Part shown: positions 1 to 11,600 of the stretch, one piece after another | Layout of the letters: each line of letters opens with the position of its first letter | Numbering within the stretch: the first letter of the stretch is position 1 | NCBI GenBank assembly: GCA_031213475.1 | Contig: JARUPZ010000018.1 | Span: 10,749,894 to 10,813,893 of the forward strand | DNA length: 64,000 nucleotides | Direction: 5' to 3' | Source: Nereocystis luetkeana | Lineage: Eukaryota > Sar > Phaeophyceae > Laminariales > Laminariaceae | Notes under the pieces: generated by a model | Seen by the model: only the letters and a program-made list of their open reading frames with translations | Databases searched by the model: none | Told to the model about the DNA's origin: nothing | Translations under genes and position numbers: made by a program

Positions 1-115
1 TATGGCCGGGGGGCGGGGGGGGGGGGAGTACCCGTGCCATGCGTGGCCGTAGTCGTATGACACCTACAGTAGGATCCCTACAATGCCGGCACGGTGTTCA
101 CCCACCAGGCAGGCG
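1..115 (+). repeat. Degenerate duplicate of 3255-3385
   Basis: The segment following a G-run (CATGCGTGGCCGTAGTCG, then CTACAATG and CACCNACCAGG) reappears at about 3285-3375 in the same order and spacing, also after a G-run. It lies in the intron upstream of the first CDC50 exon. Its origin is unclear; it may be a small dispersed repeat or a local duplication. Confidence 0.45.
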
Positions 116-284
116 TTGCTCACACCAAGCGCGGTGTGTGCCACGGTGAGAAGCATGTCCGCAAGGCGAGCATACGCTGGTACAGCTCTACTGATATTCG
201 TGTGGATATTGCGGTTCTTTTTCCCTCCTCTTGATCCCCGCTCGTCCTCCCTCCCATTTGTGATAACCTGCTTTTTCTGTGAAG

Positions 285-1964
285 GTGATCAGCCCGTTAG
301 TGGGTGTCAAGAACGAGCACTTCATCGTCTGGATGCGCACGTCGGGACTTTCCAAGTTCCGCAAGTTGTACGGCAGGTAATCCTCGTTCGCTGCCTGCAA
401 GTTGCGATGCCCACCTTCAAGGTTCCATTTTACAGACCAATAGCGGCGGTTCGGTCGACTTAGCGAACCTGGCGTTTTTTTTTGTGTTTTAAGCGTTTTA
501 TTATATCCGCCTACAGGTAGAGACCGATCTGTCGACTGGTGTCGTTGCACAGCTTTTTCATTTGTGGAGCCGAATGACTATGCAGTACCTCAAATGTCAC
601 GCCCAAAATTGTAGGTACCAGTACTCAGAGAACTAGGAGTGTGAATCTACTGCACTTCCCGGCTAGATATTTCGTTGGTTGGGTTAGTCGGGGATGCACC
701 CTCCGGCCCCTTTTGTGACATGCACAGCGTTTGATGTTTCCGTCGCACCCCCATCGCACCTTTCGGTTCGGTCGGTCGAGGGTCGCCGCAACAACTCACA
801 GCCGTCACGACCAATCACGCTCGCCAAAGCGTCCGCCCTTCACCACATACGCGTATATAATAATGTCCCTGTTTTTTTTGTTTTTTTTAACGTGATCTTT
901 GTCCGTCCCCCTTCGTCTGTGGTCAGGATTGAGGACGGTCTGACGGAAGGCGACACGCTGACCTTCAACGTAACTGCTAACTTCATCGTAGACTACTTCG
1001 ATGGCACCAAGTCACTCGTAATCTCCAACACTGGGGATCTGGGTGGGAAAATGTCCTACTGGGCTGAGTCGATGACTACCGTTGGGATCATAGTCTTAGC
1101 ACTGGCACTATTCCTCGCGGTGAGACGCTGCTGCTGTTTGTCCTTTACTATTGCCGCTGGCTTGCAACTGCCGCTACTACGGCTGTGTGTGTTGCTGTTG
1201 TTGTCTCCGCTGCTGCACGTTGCTGTAGCGTTGTTGCGCTTGAGAAATAGGTTATGCCTGGGTAATGTGCGTATCGTGTGCCCGGAGTGCGTCGATTGCC
1301 TCTGCTGCTTGCTGTGTACGAGTACCGACTACCGACTTTTGTTGTTCTGTATTTTGATGCGCCACGTGGTTAGGTGGTGGATCGTTTCGATAGCCATGTT
1401 CATGTTCGTGCCCTTACTCATCTTAGTTGTACTATTAATAGCCCTAATAAATCATATTCATATAATAGCACACTGCTGTAGTGGTATTGGTATTCCTGCC
1501 GGGTCAGCATTTCGCGACTATAACTGTTCTTGCTGGTGATTCCCTGTGAACGTGCTTCGTGGTTCCCTGAACGTGCTTCGATGCTTTCACGTACGCATGT
1601 TGGACGTGATATTCACATGGAGGCCTACAATAACACGTCCTCGCACCCCCGTCGCATTATCGTCGGCATAATTCTCCGAGTCGAGTTTTTGCTTGACAGA
1701 TCGCTAGGTTAGTCTTCTTCTCCTCGACTCTGCTATTACGGGGGGCCATAGTTAACAGGACCAAATATTGTTAGTAAAAATGGTTAAACATATAGTTTTT
1801 TATGTGTACCATAGGTCCTGTTAACTATGACCCACCGTAATAGCATGTGCTGCAGCGATATATCTCACCCTTCTTTCTGGCGTGCTCCTCCCTCCGTGCC
1901 TCTGGTGCAGGTGAAGTACAAGGTGGCGCCGCGAGTCATGGGCGACATCACCAAACTCCTTTAG
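285..1964 (+). CDS. CDC50/LEM3-family (ALA-interacting subunit-like) protein, 3' part
   Basis: This is the C-terminal end of the beta subunit of P4-ATPase lipid flippases, which chaperones the flippase out of the ER and supports phospholipid flipping. I see three exons: 285-376, 927-1119 and 1911-1964 (stop TAG 1962-1964). Each has an AG acceptor and a GT donor, and the phases match (R codon split 376/927, then phase 0). The first exon reads GVKNEHFIVWMRTSGL then FRKLYG, a signature of the CDC50 ectodomain end. The second continues RIEDGL and ends in a hydrophobic segment (VGIIVLALALFLAV) that is the second membrane helix. The last exon is a short basic cytosolic tail. The gene must begin left of the window, because the first membrane helix and most of the ectodomain are absent. 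The family call is firm; upstream exons are not visible. Confidence 0.88.
1733..1843. mobile_element. Family A inverted-repeat element (MITE-like), copy 1
   Basis: An element of about 111 bp begins CTATTACGGGG and ends with the inverse, CCGTAATAG. The arms CCATAGTTAACAGGACC and GGTCCTGTTAACTATG pair. The AT-rich core contains TTAGTAAAAATGGTTAAA and GTGTACCATAGG. It codes for nothing. The size, terminal inverted repeats and several diverged copies in this window fit a miniature inverted-repeat transposable element. It lies in the last CDC50 intron. Confidence 0.75.
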
Positions 1965-2207
1965 ATTGATGGAGATCTACGCTGGGTTCCGGATGTGCAT
2001 GGATTTGTGTGCTGTGTACTATGCTATCCAGGTTGACAGTAGTCTACGCCAACAGCTTCCCTCTTGAGGTAGCTGCCGTTGACTATGAACAGTAGTAGTA
2101 GTGCAGCTTGGGGGCATGACTTGTTTTTAGACACGCATCTGTCGGTTGGCACTTGGTGGCTACACCAGCTACCGTTTATAAAGTGCGACTAGAAGGCGAG
2201 GGGGCGT

Positions 2208-2245
2208 GGGGGGCATATTAACCTGTAAACGTTAATATGCTCCCC
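2208..2245. repeat. Perfect-looking short hairpin
   Basis: Two 15-bp arms (2208-2222 and 2231-2245) pair with one mismatch around an 8-nt loop. The arm reads GGGGGGCATATTAAC. It lies about 240 bp after the CDC50 stop. It could be a remnant of an inverted-repeat element or a 3'-end structure; nothing decides between these. Confidence 0.5.
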
Positions 2246-3254
2246 GACGAACACGGATATACGTCTTGTCGACGTTGATTTTGATCGCTGCAAGATACTA
2301 CTGTATACACCCTTGTGTGAATTCGATTATTCTCTGTACACGGTATCGTCTTTTCATGTTAGTGTACCTGTTCGCTTGATGGTATTTTAATGAATGACTG
2401 GGTGCGTTCTGTTAAGAGCATTGCTGTCGCAACAACCAGCAACGCGAAGATGGGCTGTGGAAATACTCCGATACTGCTTATGACTTCTCCAGATTGACGC
2501 CTGGAGTATTCAGACAATACAGCAATGGAACTCTCTGGAAGGTGTTTTGGCACATGGTACACAGCAGCGGCGGTATGATAGTGCAGCATCACTAAATAGA
2601 TAGATACCAGGTAGTTCACATCAGACGGGCACAATCGGCTATCGGGGTGTAATATTGTGGTGTTTCGGCTGGCGGTGGGTGCCGTCACGCACGGTACGGT
2701 TGCGCGCGCACAACGGTCTCCGAAAAACGTCCCGATCGCCATTTTTTTTCAAGACGCTGCTGCTGCTGAATGCTGCTCCGAACAGCACTTGCGGGCGCTC
2801 TTCTGCCTCGAGCAAGACGTAAATCTTGGGAGTGTGAGATCATGTACTTACATTTTCGGCACGGAAGATCTTCACTGAGGATGTTTCCACGTACCAGGTA
2901 TCAATCTCGACTCCATCTTGTATTGCCGTATGCCGAGTAGACTTTGCGACGGTCCCCCCGAGGGTTGAGGGTGACAGCCTCCTTTCATGTCATGGGATTG
3001 CCTTGCAAATTCGTCCGACCAAGTGCCTGAACCTCTCCTCACCTCTTTTGCCTGGTACCGGTATATATTTTGCTAGCCCGGCATGTACCGGGTACGGTGC
3101 GCAAAACATACTATCGACTGCTTCTGTTGTGACCCGTGTGCAAGTGTGACAACAAGCGAAGCCGGAGGCGGGCGGGGGGGGGTGGGTGAGGTTTCTCCGA
3201 TCATGGTTGCCCAGGAAAACAAAGCCATGACCAACACTCCCTTTTTTTCACATT

Positions 3255-3385
3255 GGGCCCTCCGGGGGGGGTGTATACTCATTGTCATGCATGGCCGTAG
3301 TCGTATGGCCATAGACCCTCGCATCTCCACAATGTTTCCGGGACGGAGCACGTCGGGTTTTCACCGACCAGGTATAGACATTGTG
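3255..3385 (+). repeat. Second copy of the repeat at 1-115
   Basis: It shares the word CATGGCCGTAGTCGTATG and the later CCACAATG and CACCGACCAGG blocks with the window start, each preceded by a poly-G stretch. It lies in the intergenic region between the CDC50 gene and the helicase gene. Confidence 0.45.
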
Positions 3386-4637
3386 GGCGGGGGGGGAGGG
3401 GGGGGGGTGAAATCGATATCATGGGGGTCAGCCACACGATCAAATGAGTGATGGGATGGTTACTATTGATCCCCTCCCCCACGAAGGTCCCGCGATTTCT
3501 GAGGAACCTGACAACGCATGAATTATTTTTTAGAGAGGCCGAGGCCTTTGCGTCAGATGAAATACTCGTAGGTGCTCAGTAACTTGCAGGTGGCCTTCGT
3601 TGTGCATATCTGAACAGGCAGTGCACCACATTTGTGTCTGTGGAAGCTTGTATGGCGTCACTTGGTGCTGCATGTTTAGCGTATGATTCCGGACTTCCAG
3701 GGGCGAGGGGGGCGGTGGGGAATTGTTGGTCATGGACTTCTCGTTATCTGTGCGCCCTGGCTCCAATGTAAACTCTATTAAAAGAGAGGAGCAGTGGCCT
3801 TATTTTTCGACGCGTCAATACCTCTTTTGGCCCTTTTATATACCGACCGATACCTGTAGTACCACTTCTAAGTGTCCTCTATACACCTTACAGCAGCACG
3901 AGTGGTTCAATAGGTGCACGTCCTTGGCGGGATTTCTATGCTCACATGCGATATGTCGTATTTGTATCTGTTGACATGACTCGTACACATATTTTCGGCC
4001 CAAGGGCCCAAGGTGCTCGGCAATGATGAACAACGAGATCGTTTCAAAAACGAGAGACCGGTATTTTGCGGAGCGCCTAGAGTGTAACATGACAAGGCCT
4101 CTTGCAGTTCTATTATGAAGTACCAGGTAGTATTGAGAGGTGGTCAGTCAAGGGGCCAAATTTTGATCGAGAGTTGAAGCCGGTTTCAGGATGTTCAGGA
4201 TATCATCAGATACGACGTGTATTAATAGGAGGAGGAGGAAGCGGGGAGCTTCCCGATCATGTCCGTCTTTATTCAGGAAACTGGGTTGGTGGCCCGCCTT
4301 CAGCTAGCCGGTTGGCAGCCCCTAGAAGCGATCAATACGACCCAAAGGTCTCGCGTACCCTCTGGATGTTACCTCGGGATTAGATGGCGTCAAACGACTG
4401 ACGACCTAATGATCCTCGCACCTCCCCATGTCACACAAGACTCGCAACTCGCAACTCGCAACGGCGAAAAAGAAAAACGAAACGTCTAGAGTACGTACCG
4501 GTTGATATCGACAGTAGACCCTGCCTAGAAAACGCCTTAATCAAAAATGGTGTGGAGACCCTGACAGTCCAGGAGTTGCACTCAACACCCCACCTCCCAC
4601 CTCCACCTCCCCGGCTATAGCCCCCTGTCGTCTGGCC

Positions 4638-5616
4638 ATGGATGATATGGATGTTGAAAGGCGCTGTGTGGGAGGCGGCATGGAGGGAGGATCACAGAGC
4701 TCGGCGCTGGCCATCCTGCAAGGTGAGGACGCAGCAATGCCTCGGAATGTCTCAGGCCATAGATAGAGCACCAGAGTGAGGATTGTTTGAATTGATCATC
4801 GAAACAACGTCGAACGTAAATAATTATAATTTCGTACGAGTATAGCCCTCCTTTTTTTGTACATTCGTCTGTCCTGTTGACCCTGCTGTCTGCTTCCGTC
4901 CAGGGCTCAAGCTGCAAGGGGATCAATTCGTCGGTCACATATGATCCGATAATATGCCAGGTGTCCTTCGCGAGGGATGCACGTAGAGCATGCGCGGCCG
5001 GCATATGCCATAGCTTGCAAAGCGGAGTATCGACTACTCAAAGAAAGGCTGACGCATTTGTATAATATAATATGATAGTCGCAACATTTTCTATTTCCAT
5101 TCATGATACGAGTACGTATCATGCCAGATACGGTACCGAGCGAACCTTTCTCTTACTAAATATTTTTCAGGTACAACATGAACCGCTGTTCATATTACAG
5201 CAGTATGATAATTGTACGGCTGCATTCCCCGTTTCAAGTTTTGATTGCTGTTTGGGTAACAACTGGTGTCCGTACGCTCGGCGCTGCTCTCTCCCATCCT
5301 CGGCCACACTCGACGCTCCAATTCGTGGAAGCCGATCTCAACGTTTCCGAGGGAAGCCAGACCGAAATCGTCGCTACACCCGCTGCTGCAGAAGTCAAAG
5401 ACGAAAGTAGCAACAACAACGTCAGCAACAGCTGCAGCAGCACAAGCGGCGAGGAGGAGGGGCTTGTGCGAGATCCAAAGAGACCCCGAAGATTTATCGA
5501 GCTAGAACCTGATATCGACTCAGGAGGCGGCGGCAGCGAGTTCGAGCTTCAGATAGTCGACCTCTGCGATACAAGCGACGAAGAGGATGGTGCCATTGGT
5601 GCTGCTGTCAGCCTCT

Positions 5617-5655
<39 letters not shown>

Positions 5656-8600
5656 GGAATGGTAATCTTATCGGCGTTAGTGGCGGAAGAAACCACCCAG
5701 ACACTTACACTACCGGGAATGAGGTGGCTGTAGCCAAAAATCGCGCGAGGGGGATGGGCAACTTGACGATCCCAGCTTTCAGGCCCCGAGGGATACCTCC
5801 AGACTTAGTCGTCAACCTTGCCGAGAGTGATACTGCTAGCAGCAGCAGCGGCAGCAGCGACAGCGAGTCTGGCTTCATCCCTTTCTCAAGAACATCCCAC
5901 CCAACTGGTAAGTTAGCTGGTAGACCAACTGGAGCGGGCGGTAGGTCAGCTGGCAGGGACAGCGGCGGCAGCGAGAGCAGCGACTCGGGCTTCATTCCTT
6001 TCTTGAGACCATCCGAATCAGCAAGAGCAGCAGCAGCAAGAGCAGCAGCAGCAAGAGCAGCAGCGCCAAAGGCTGGAAAGGCGAAGGTCAACGCCCTCCC
6101 TCCCGGCCAGCGACCAGTCGCGAAGTTCAGCAAGTTTCACATACCGCAACCATCAGCCACCGGTGCACTCCACGAAAAGTAAGCATTCATATAGGACACC
6201 ACTGGTATTGCATAATACCTGTACCTGATGGCTCGTAGCGCGTACGCGCGGATTTATTACCTGGTATACTGGTACGTAGCCTGGTGGATGCTACATACAT
6301 GCCTCATATATACTCGCACCTGTTTGTCCTCACATCTGGTGATCGCCATACCTCGTACTGTAATCTACCAGGTAGTGCACAAGTCCGTGCTCAAAGGAGA
6401 GGCTCTTTTAGCTCTGGAGTACACCTGCAGTGTGTAGACAGTAGTATTAATAGTAGTACTCGTGTACCGTACCAGTGCAAGACTGCTGACATACTTCTGC
6501 TCAGGGTTAGCGATCGCGCTGGTCTCTGGTGTATGCTATGTAGTGCTACTGCTCGTGTAAGTGTAACCCACCAGGCACTCCCTCGATACTTACTGTAAGT
6601 ACAACTAATAATAACACATTGTCATCCAAGTCGGATGGTGTACTCGTACTATAGCTAAAAGTATACCGGGTAGTTGTTGGGCAGTCAACAGCCCCAGCTG
6701 TAGAGCTTTAGACGAGACTAGGCCGTCAACCTTTGCCCTTGTAACGTTTTTGGGGACTCTCGTGGCGTTCCACAGGCAGGGGTTGGTGAACTGGCTGTGG
6801 CCCAGCCCCTCTAGGTTCTACCGCGCTGCTCTCCGATGGGTGTTCTGCCCGAGGACATCGAACCTTCTACAAGATGCACCGTCTGCGGAGAAATTGGTGA
6901 GAGTCGGCTCAACCATTAAGCTATTTGCAGCCTGGACCGGACCGGACCGGACCGGACCGGACCGGACCTGACCTGACTCGACCCTGACGATGGTCGGGTG
7001 TAAGAGGAGAAGCCGCCCCGCTTGCGGCGCTGTAGTTACTGTACAGCAGTCACGTCAGATGATCACGCACCCCCTCGGACCTGCTGTAACTCGAAGCTGA
7101 GTTTCTCGACGATGGGAGAGGTGCAACCGCCGAGCAATGAGTCGATTGAAATTTGTCGTCGAGATATTCCAAAGCCATTTTTTTTGTTCTGTGTGCCCCC
7201 CCTTGACGCATGATGGAGAACCTCGGCTATAGTCTCAGTGACATTCGTCCCACTGGGGGTGTGTCAATTTATCACCCGTGTGATACGGTATGTATCGCGA
7301 CTCGCTGTTTCCGATAGCACTACGAGTACCAATACGAGAATTGATTTTACCTAGTGGACGGTAGGGCAAGGGCGAGGGGAGACCGTAGCATACCCTAACC
7401 CTAACCCTAACCCTAACCTTAGGGTAGTGTTTGCTTCCAGCGAGGGATCAAGAGCGAGTCGCGTTGGCAAGCGTAAATAGTGCGGCCCGTGGAAAGGTTT
7501 GCCACTGCCTCGGACGTCGTTTTTTTTTTGCTGAGGCCTTCATCCACCAACAGACGTCCAGCCCGAATTGGGGTCGGCAAACGCTTTGTGTTCGTCTGGC
7601 AGTGGACCCTGCTGCTGGCTTTGGGCACCGTATCCTACGCGAAGCGCCACCTCATACGGCCGTTTCTCGGTATAGATCCGATGTTTACTTTTCGTACGCG
7701 ATGTCGCGCTTTGGGATTGGAGGGGCGGGAGCGATAGCAAAAAGCCTCCCTTCTCTTGGCGTTGTCCTCGTCCTCCTCTTCACTGGATAGGAATCAGTCG
7801 GCACGATCCGATTCTACTTGAAAAGCAGAACATGTGTCTCACCGACTATAACCACCCCTCTCGACTTGGCTCGCTCATGTCTTTCGTTAGTTTTCATGGC
7901 GTTAATCCAATCAATCCTCCAATCCCCTTTCTCAGGCTAACCTCACCGCAGTGCCGACAGAGTTCGAGTCTTTGCTGGAGTACCAGAAGATTATGTCCCA
8001 GCTCGTGATGAAGGAGGCGTTGGCTGCTATGCAGAAGGACGTCGGCATAAGACGATCCAAGCCGCTCGTCCTAGGAGAGGTGAGAGGTTCCTTTTTCATA
8101 TCGCGCTTAAAATACCTACGAGGTGTTCTGTCTCTTCTCATATCCAACGTCTGTATGGATAGCTTGGGGTCATATCATTGGATTGACCTGCAAGGGCCGT
8201 TTGGGTTCGAATCCATCTAAGTACTGTAATAATATACTATCACTCCTTAAATTTGCGGACAGAGCGGTACCTCGCAAGGTATACTACAGTAATATATACC
8301 AGGTGGGAGGGTAGCAAATAGAGCATGTCGACATGCGGAAGAGCTTGGTTGAAGATCTGCGGCTATGATACGCTATGATGCTCTTATCATCCCGTGCCGT
8401 GGTTCATGATTGCAATCGCCTTGGCGTCCGTAGCGGCTGGCTTTCACTCCATATTGAAGTTCCATGTTCACCCACCTCAGGAGGAAGGTTTCCTCGAGTC
8501 ACGCTGGTAGGGATGTCGACGCACAGCAGTACCGTTCAGCACACGGTGTGATGTGATGTACTGATCGTGTACATTGTGCACATTGATATGTATTTGTTGT

Positions 8601-11600
8601 TGTGAAGGTTTTGTGAGGCGAGCCGCCCTCTAAACATGATAACGGCGCCGGCCCTAAGCTCAGCGGGCTAGACCTCGGCTATTGCAAACCCTAACGCTAA
8701 CCTACCGAAACCCTAGACATCACACTTGCCACCGTGACTTGTGATGTGGTCATGCGGCGAGTAGCCCGGAGGCTGATCCTATACCGACTCCCTCGTGCTT
8801 TGCTGAAGCCGCTGGCCGAATGGCACGTACCATACCATACCGTACCGTACTATACCATACCGTACAATCATACCATACCATACTACATATACCCCACCGT
8901 AGACTCCCTGACTCGGCCAACCGTGTGTGTTTGCGTGTGTTCTGTTTTGTGTATGGTAAAGTATACCCTCCCGTTCATGCGGTGTGTGTTTCGTAGACAT
9001 GGTTTATTTTCCCGCCCCGACTCCGTGAGCGTCTGTTTTTGTTTTTGTTTTGTTGTCATGGTTGTCTATACCCTCTCTCGGTCGGTCGTTCATGCCCGTC
9101 TGTCCGTCTGTCTTGGCGTTTTTTGTTTTGTTTCTGTTTCGGCCATGGTTGGCGTCTGCTTGCAGGTGATCTCGGCCTGCTTGTTGGACCTGAAAGAAGG
9201 CGGTGCCGGGTCTTCCTCCAGCGACGGCAAGCTTTACTCGCTCAAAATTCGCCTCGAGCCGACCGCCACACCCAACAACGGCAGTACCAACTTCAGCGGC
9301 AAAGGCAAAGGTCAGGAACTGCGCCCTCCGTTCTGGGGTGGCGAGATGGTGGGGCTGCGATCGGCCCGGTGGAGATGGTCAGAGGAGGCACCGCTCGGCG
9401 TGGTGCAATTGTGGGACCCCGTCTACGACACGCAGAGCAAGAAGAGTTTCGTGAAGGACGCGCTGATCATAAGGGTCTTGGTGTGCGCCAGCTCCGCGGG
9501 AGGCGATGGCGTCGGGGGGAGGGGTGGCTGGCTTCCCCTGTCGAACATCCAGGAGTGCTTGGGAAAAGCTAAACCCGGCGAGGGTGTTTCCGTGTCTTTG
9601 GTCGGCTTAGGGTCTCTGACTACCTCCTCCCGAGAGTTTCAGGCGATTATGGCGGTGTCCGATTTTCCAGAGAGCGCCCGCCGCTGCCTGCTGGACCCTG
9701 CTTTCACCAAGGAGCGGCCGCTGCCGAACACCTCCCCTTGGCGGAAGCTGGCCGTTGGGAGGGGTGTAGTCGTTGAAAGGGATGTATCCGTTGCCACGGA
9801 CGGCGCTGGTGGAACAGACAACGTTGTTGGTGTTTTCGGGAGCGAGGGTGGTCCTGTTGGCGCGGGTGCGGGCGCAGGGGCAGGGTGTGGTGACGCGGCG
9901 GCGGGGAAAGAAGGCGGGCCACCTCCAAATGTGTCGGACAAGCTTTGGACGACGGTGGTGAGTTCGTTCAACCCGTCCCAGGTGAAGGCTATCCGGAAGG
10001 TCGCCGATGGCTCCCCGTCGGGGTTTACGCTCCTGCAGGTGGGTCGCTTATGGGACAGGGGACGGGAGGGCCCGTGACGGGAGATGCCGACTACATTCCA
10101 CTCCACCACGACTAGTGACCAAGCAGTGGTTCGATCGTCGTGCGGTACCGCCCCGTATCTTTTCACCAATATTGTTTTTTAGACTAAGGATTTTTTCAAG
10201 TACTTCATCCCGGAAATGTGGGTGCAATTGTACTTCTACTGCTGCTGCTACTACTCGCTACTGCTATATGTTGGTACTGCTAGTATTATGAAACCTTCAA
10301 TACATATTTGGGTGCGATTGAGACTCCTCGACGTTTCCCACACCCTACCACACCTCCCTTCTTTCCCGGTGCAGGGACCGCCAGGAACAGGGAAAACTCG
10401 CACCATCATGGGCATCGTGGGGGTCCTACTCGCCGGAGGCTGTCCCCACGCCACCGGCCTAAACACTCCCCCCGTCGGAGCAGCCAAGGTGACAGTAGGC
10501 GCATCCGTTTCCGTCACACCTGGCAAGGGTAGGGGCAAGGCAAAGGGTAAGCACAAGAACACGAACAAGGGGAAGGGCGTTGTCGTGCCCTCCCCCCTCT
10601 TCAACAGGGACGTGAGGGTGCTCATCGTGGCTCCGTCCAACGCCGCCGTCGACGAGCTGGTGCACCGACTGTGCCAGGAAGGCGTGCCTGGGCATGACGG
10701 GGAAGTGTTCTTTCCGAGGGTGGTGAGGGTGGGAGGGCCGAGAGAAGACCCAGAAGGCGCCGGTGAAGCGGGCAATGGGGCTGCGGGGGGCATGGGGGGG
10801 GGGGATGGAGCGCAACGGACGTCGGCCGCTGATATTGTGCAGGTGGGTGGGTGGGTCGGTGGGTCGGCGGGTGAGTAACTGGGTGCATGATATGGTGGGT
10901 TGGTTGGGTGCGTGGGTGGATGGGTTGGTGGGTGGATGGGGCGGTGCGAGCGAGTTTGAGCTGATTTTTGGGAGGGGACACCGTTGTCCGGTTTTCTTTA
11001 ACTCGTCTATGACATGCAGTTTTGGCGGGGGAGCTCTCCAGGCGCGCGCGGTGGTTGACGTACGAACGGATCAGTCCACCGATGCCCCCAGCGGTGTCGT
11101 ATTGGTAGTATACTTAGTAGTCAAAGTGAGAAAAACGTGACGTTTTGTTTAGCACCGAATACTCCATGGTCTTGTGATACCTGAAACAAAAATGTACCAG
11201 GCAGTGGTGCAGACTGCGTGTCCCCCCCCCCCCCCCCCGCTTGCACCAACCTACGTTTCAACGTGCAAGCGGAGGATGCTCGTAGACACAGCGCTGCGCG
11301 GTTCATCCTCTTCATGTCTGTCCCGTGTTTTCCTGGTTGCTCCTCTCCCCTTATCCACTTTGATTCATTGCTCTTGCGAACGGCAGTCTGTCTCCCTGGA
11401 TCGCCTTGTGGGGGAGCGCAAGAGATCTCTCAAGGGAAGCTTTCAGGTGAATCCGAGCGCAGGCCCACCGACGCTGATTCGGAAGGACAGCGCGCGTTGG
11501 TGCGACAAGCATAATCTTCATGTCGTAGTCGATGTCGTGTTGGATGTCCTGATTGATTGACGTCATGATCGATTGTCGTGGTTAATTTGTCATGGTTGAT

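Larger units (their letters stand above)
1965..4637. other. Intergenic region, CDC50 to helicase
   Basis: No exon with both convincing splice sites and protein-like content was found on either strand. It holds the hairpin at 2208-2245, a duplicate of the window-start repeat near 3255-3385, G-runs near 3170 and 3390, and a TACCAGGTA word at 4121. The promoter and 5' UTR of the helicase gene should lie in its right part, but no core promoter motif stands out. Confidence 0.5.

Noticed and set aside
694-1539. 281-codon open frame over the CDC50 exon
   Set aside because: Only 927-1119 is exon. The rest is intron read through, with leucine/valine-rich translation of a GTT/GCT-rich intron that merely looks like membrane helices.
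6836-6896. Zinc-ribbon-like exon (CTVCGE) in a different frame of 6815-6896
   Set aside because: That frame breaks phase with both neighbouring helicase exons, while the FYRAALRWVF frame fits both.
8734-9165. Start of a long open frame running into the helicase exon
   Set aside because: The first 144 codons are pentamer repeats and T-rich intron; the acceptor CTTGCAG at 9165 marks the true exon start.
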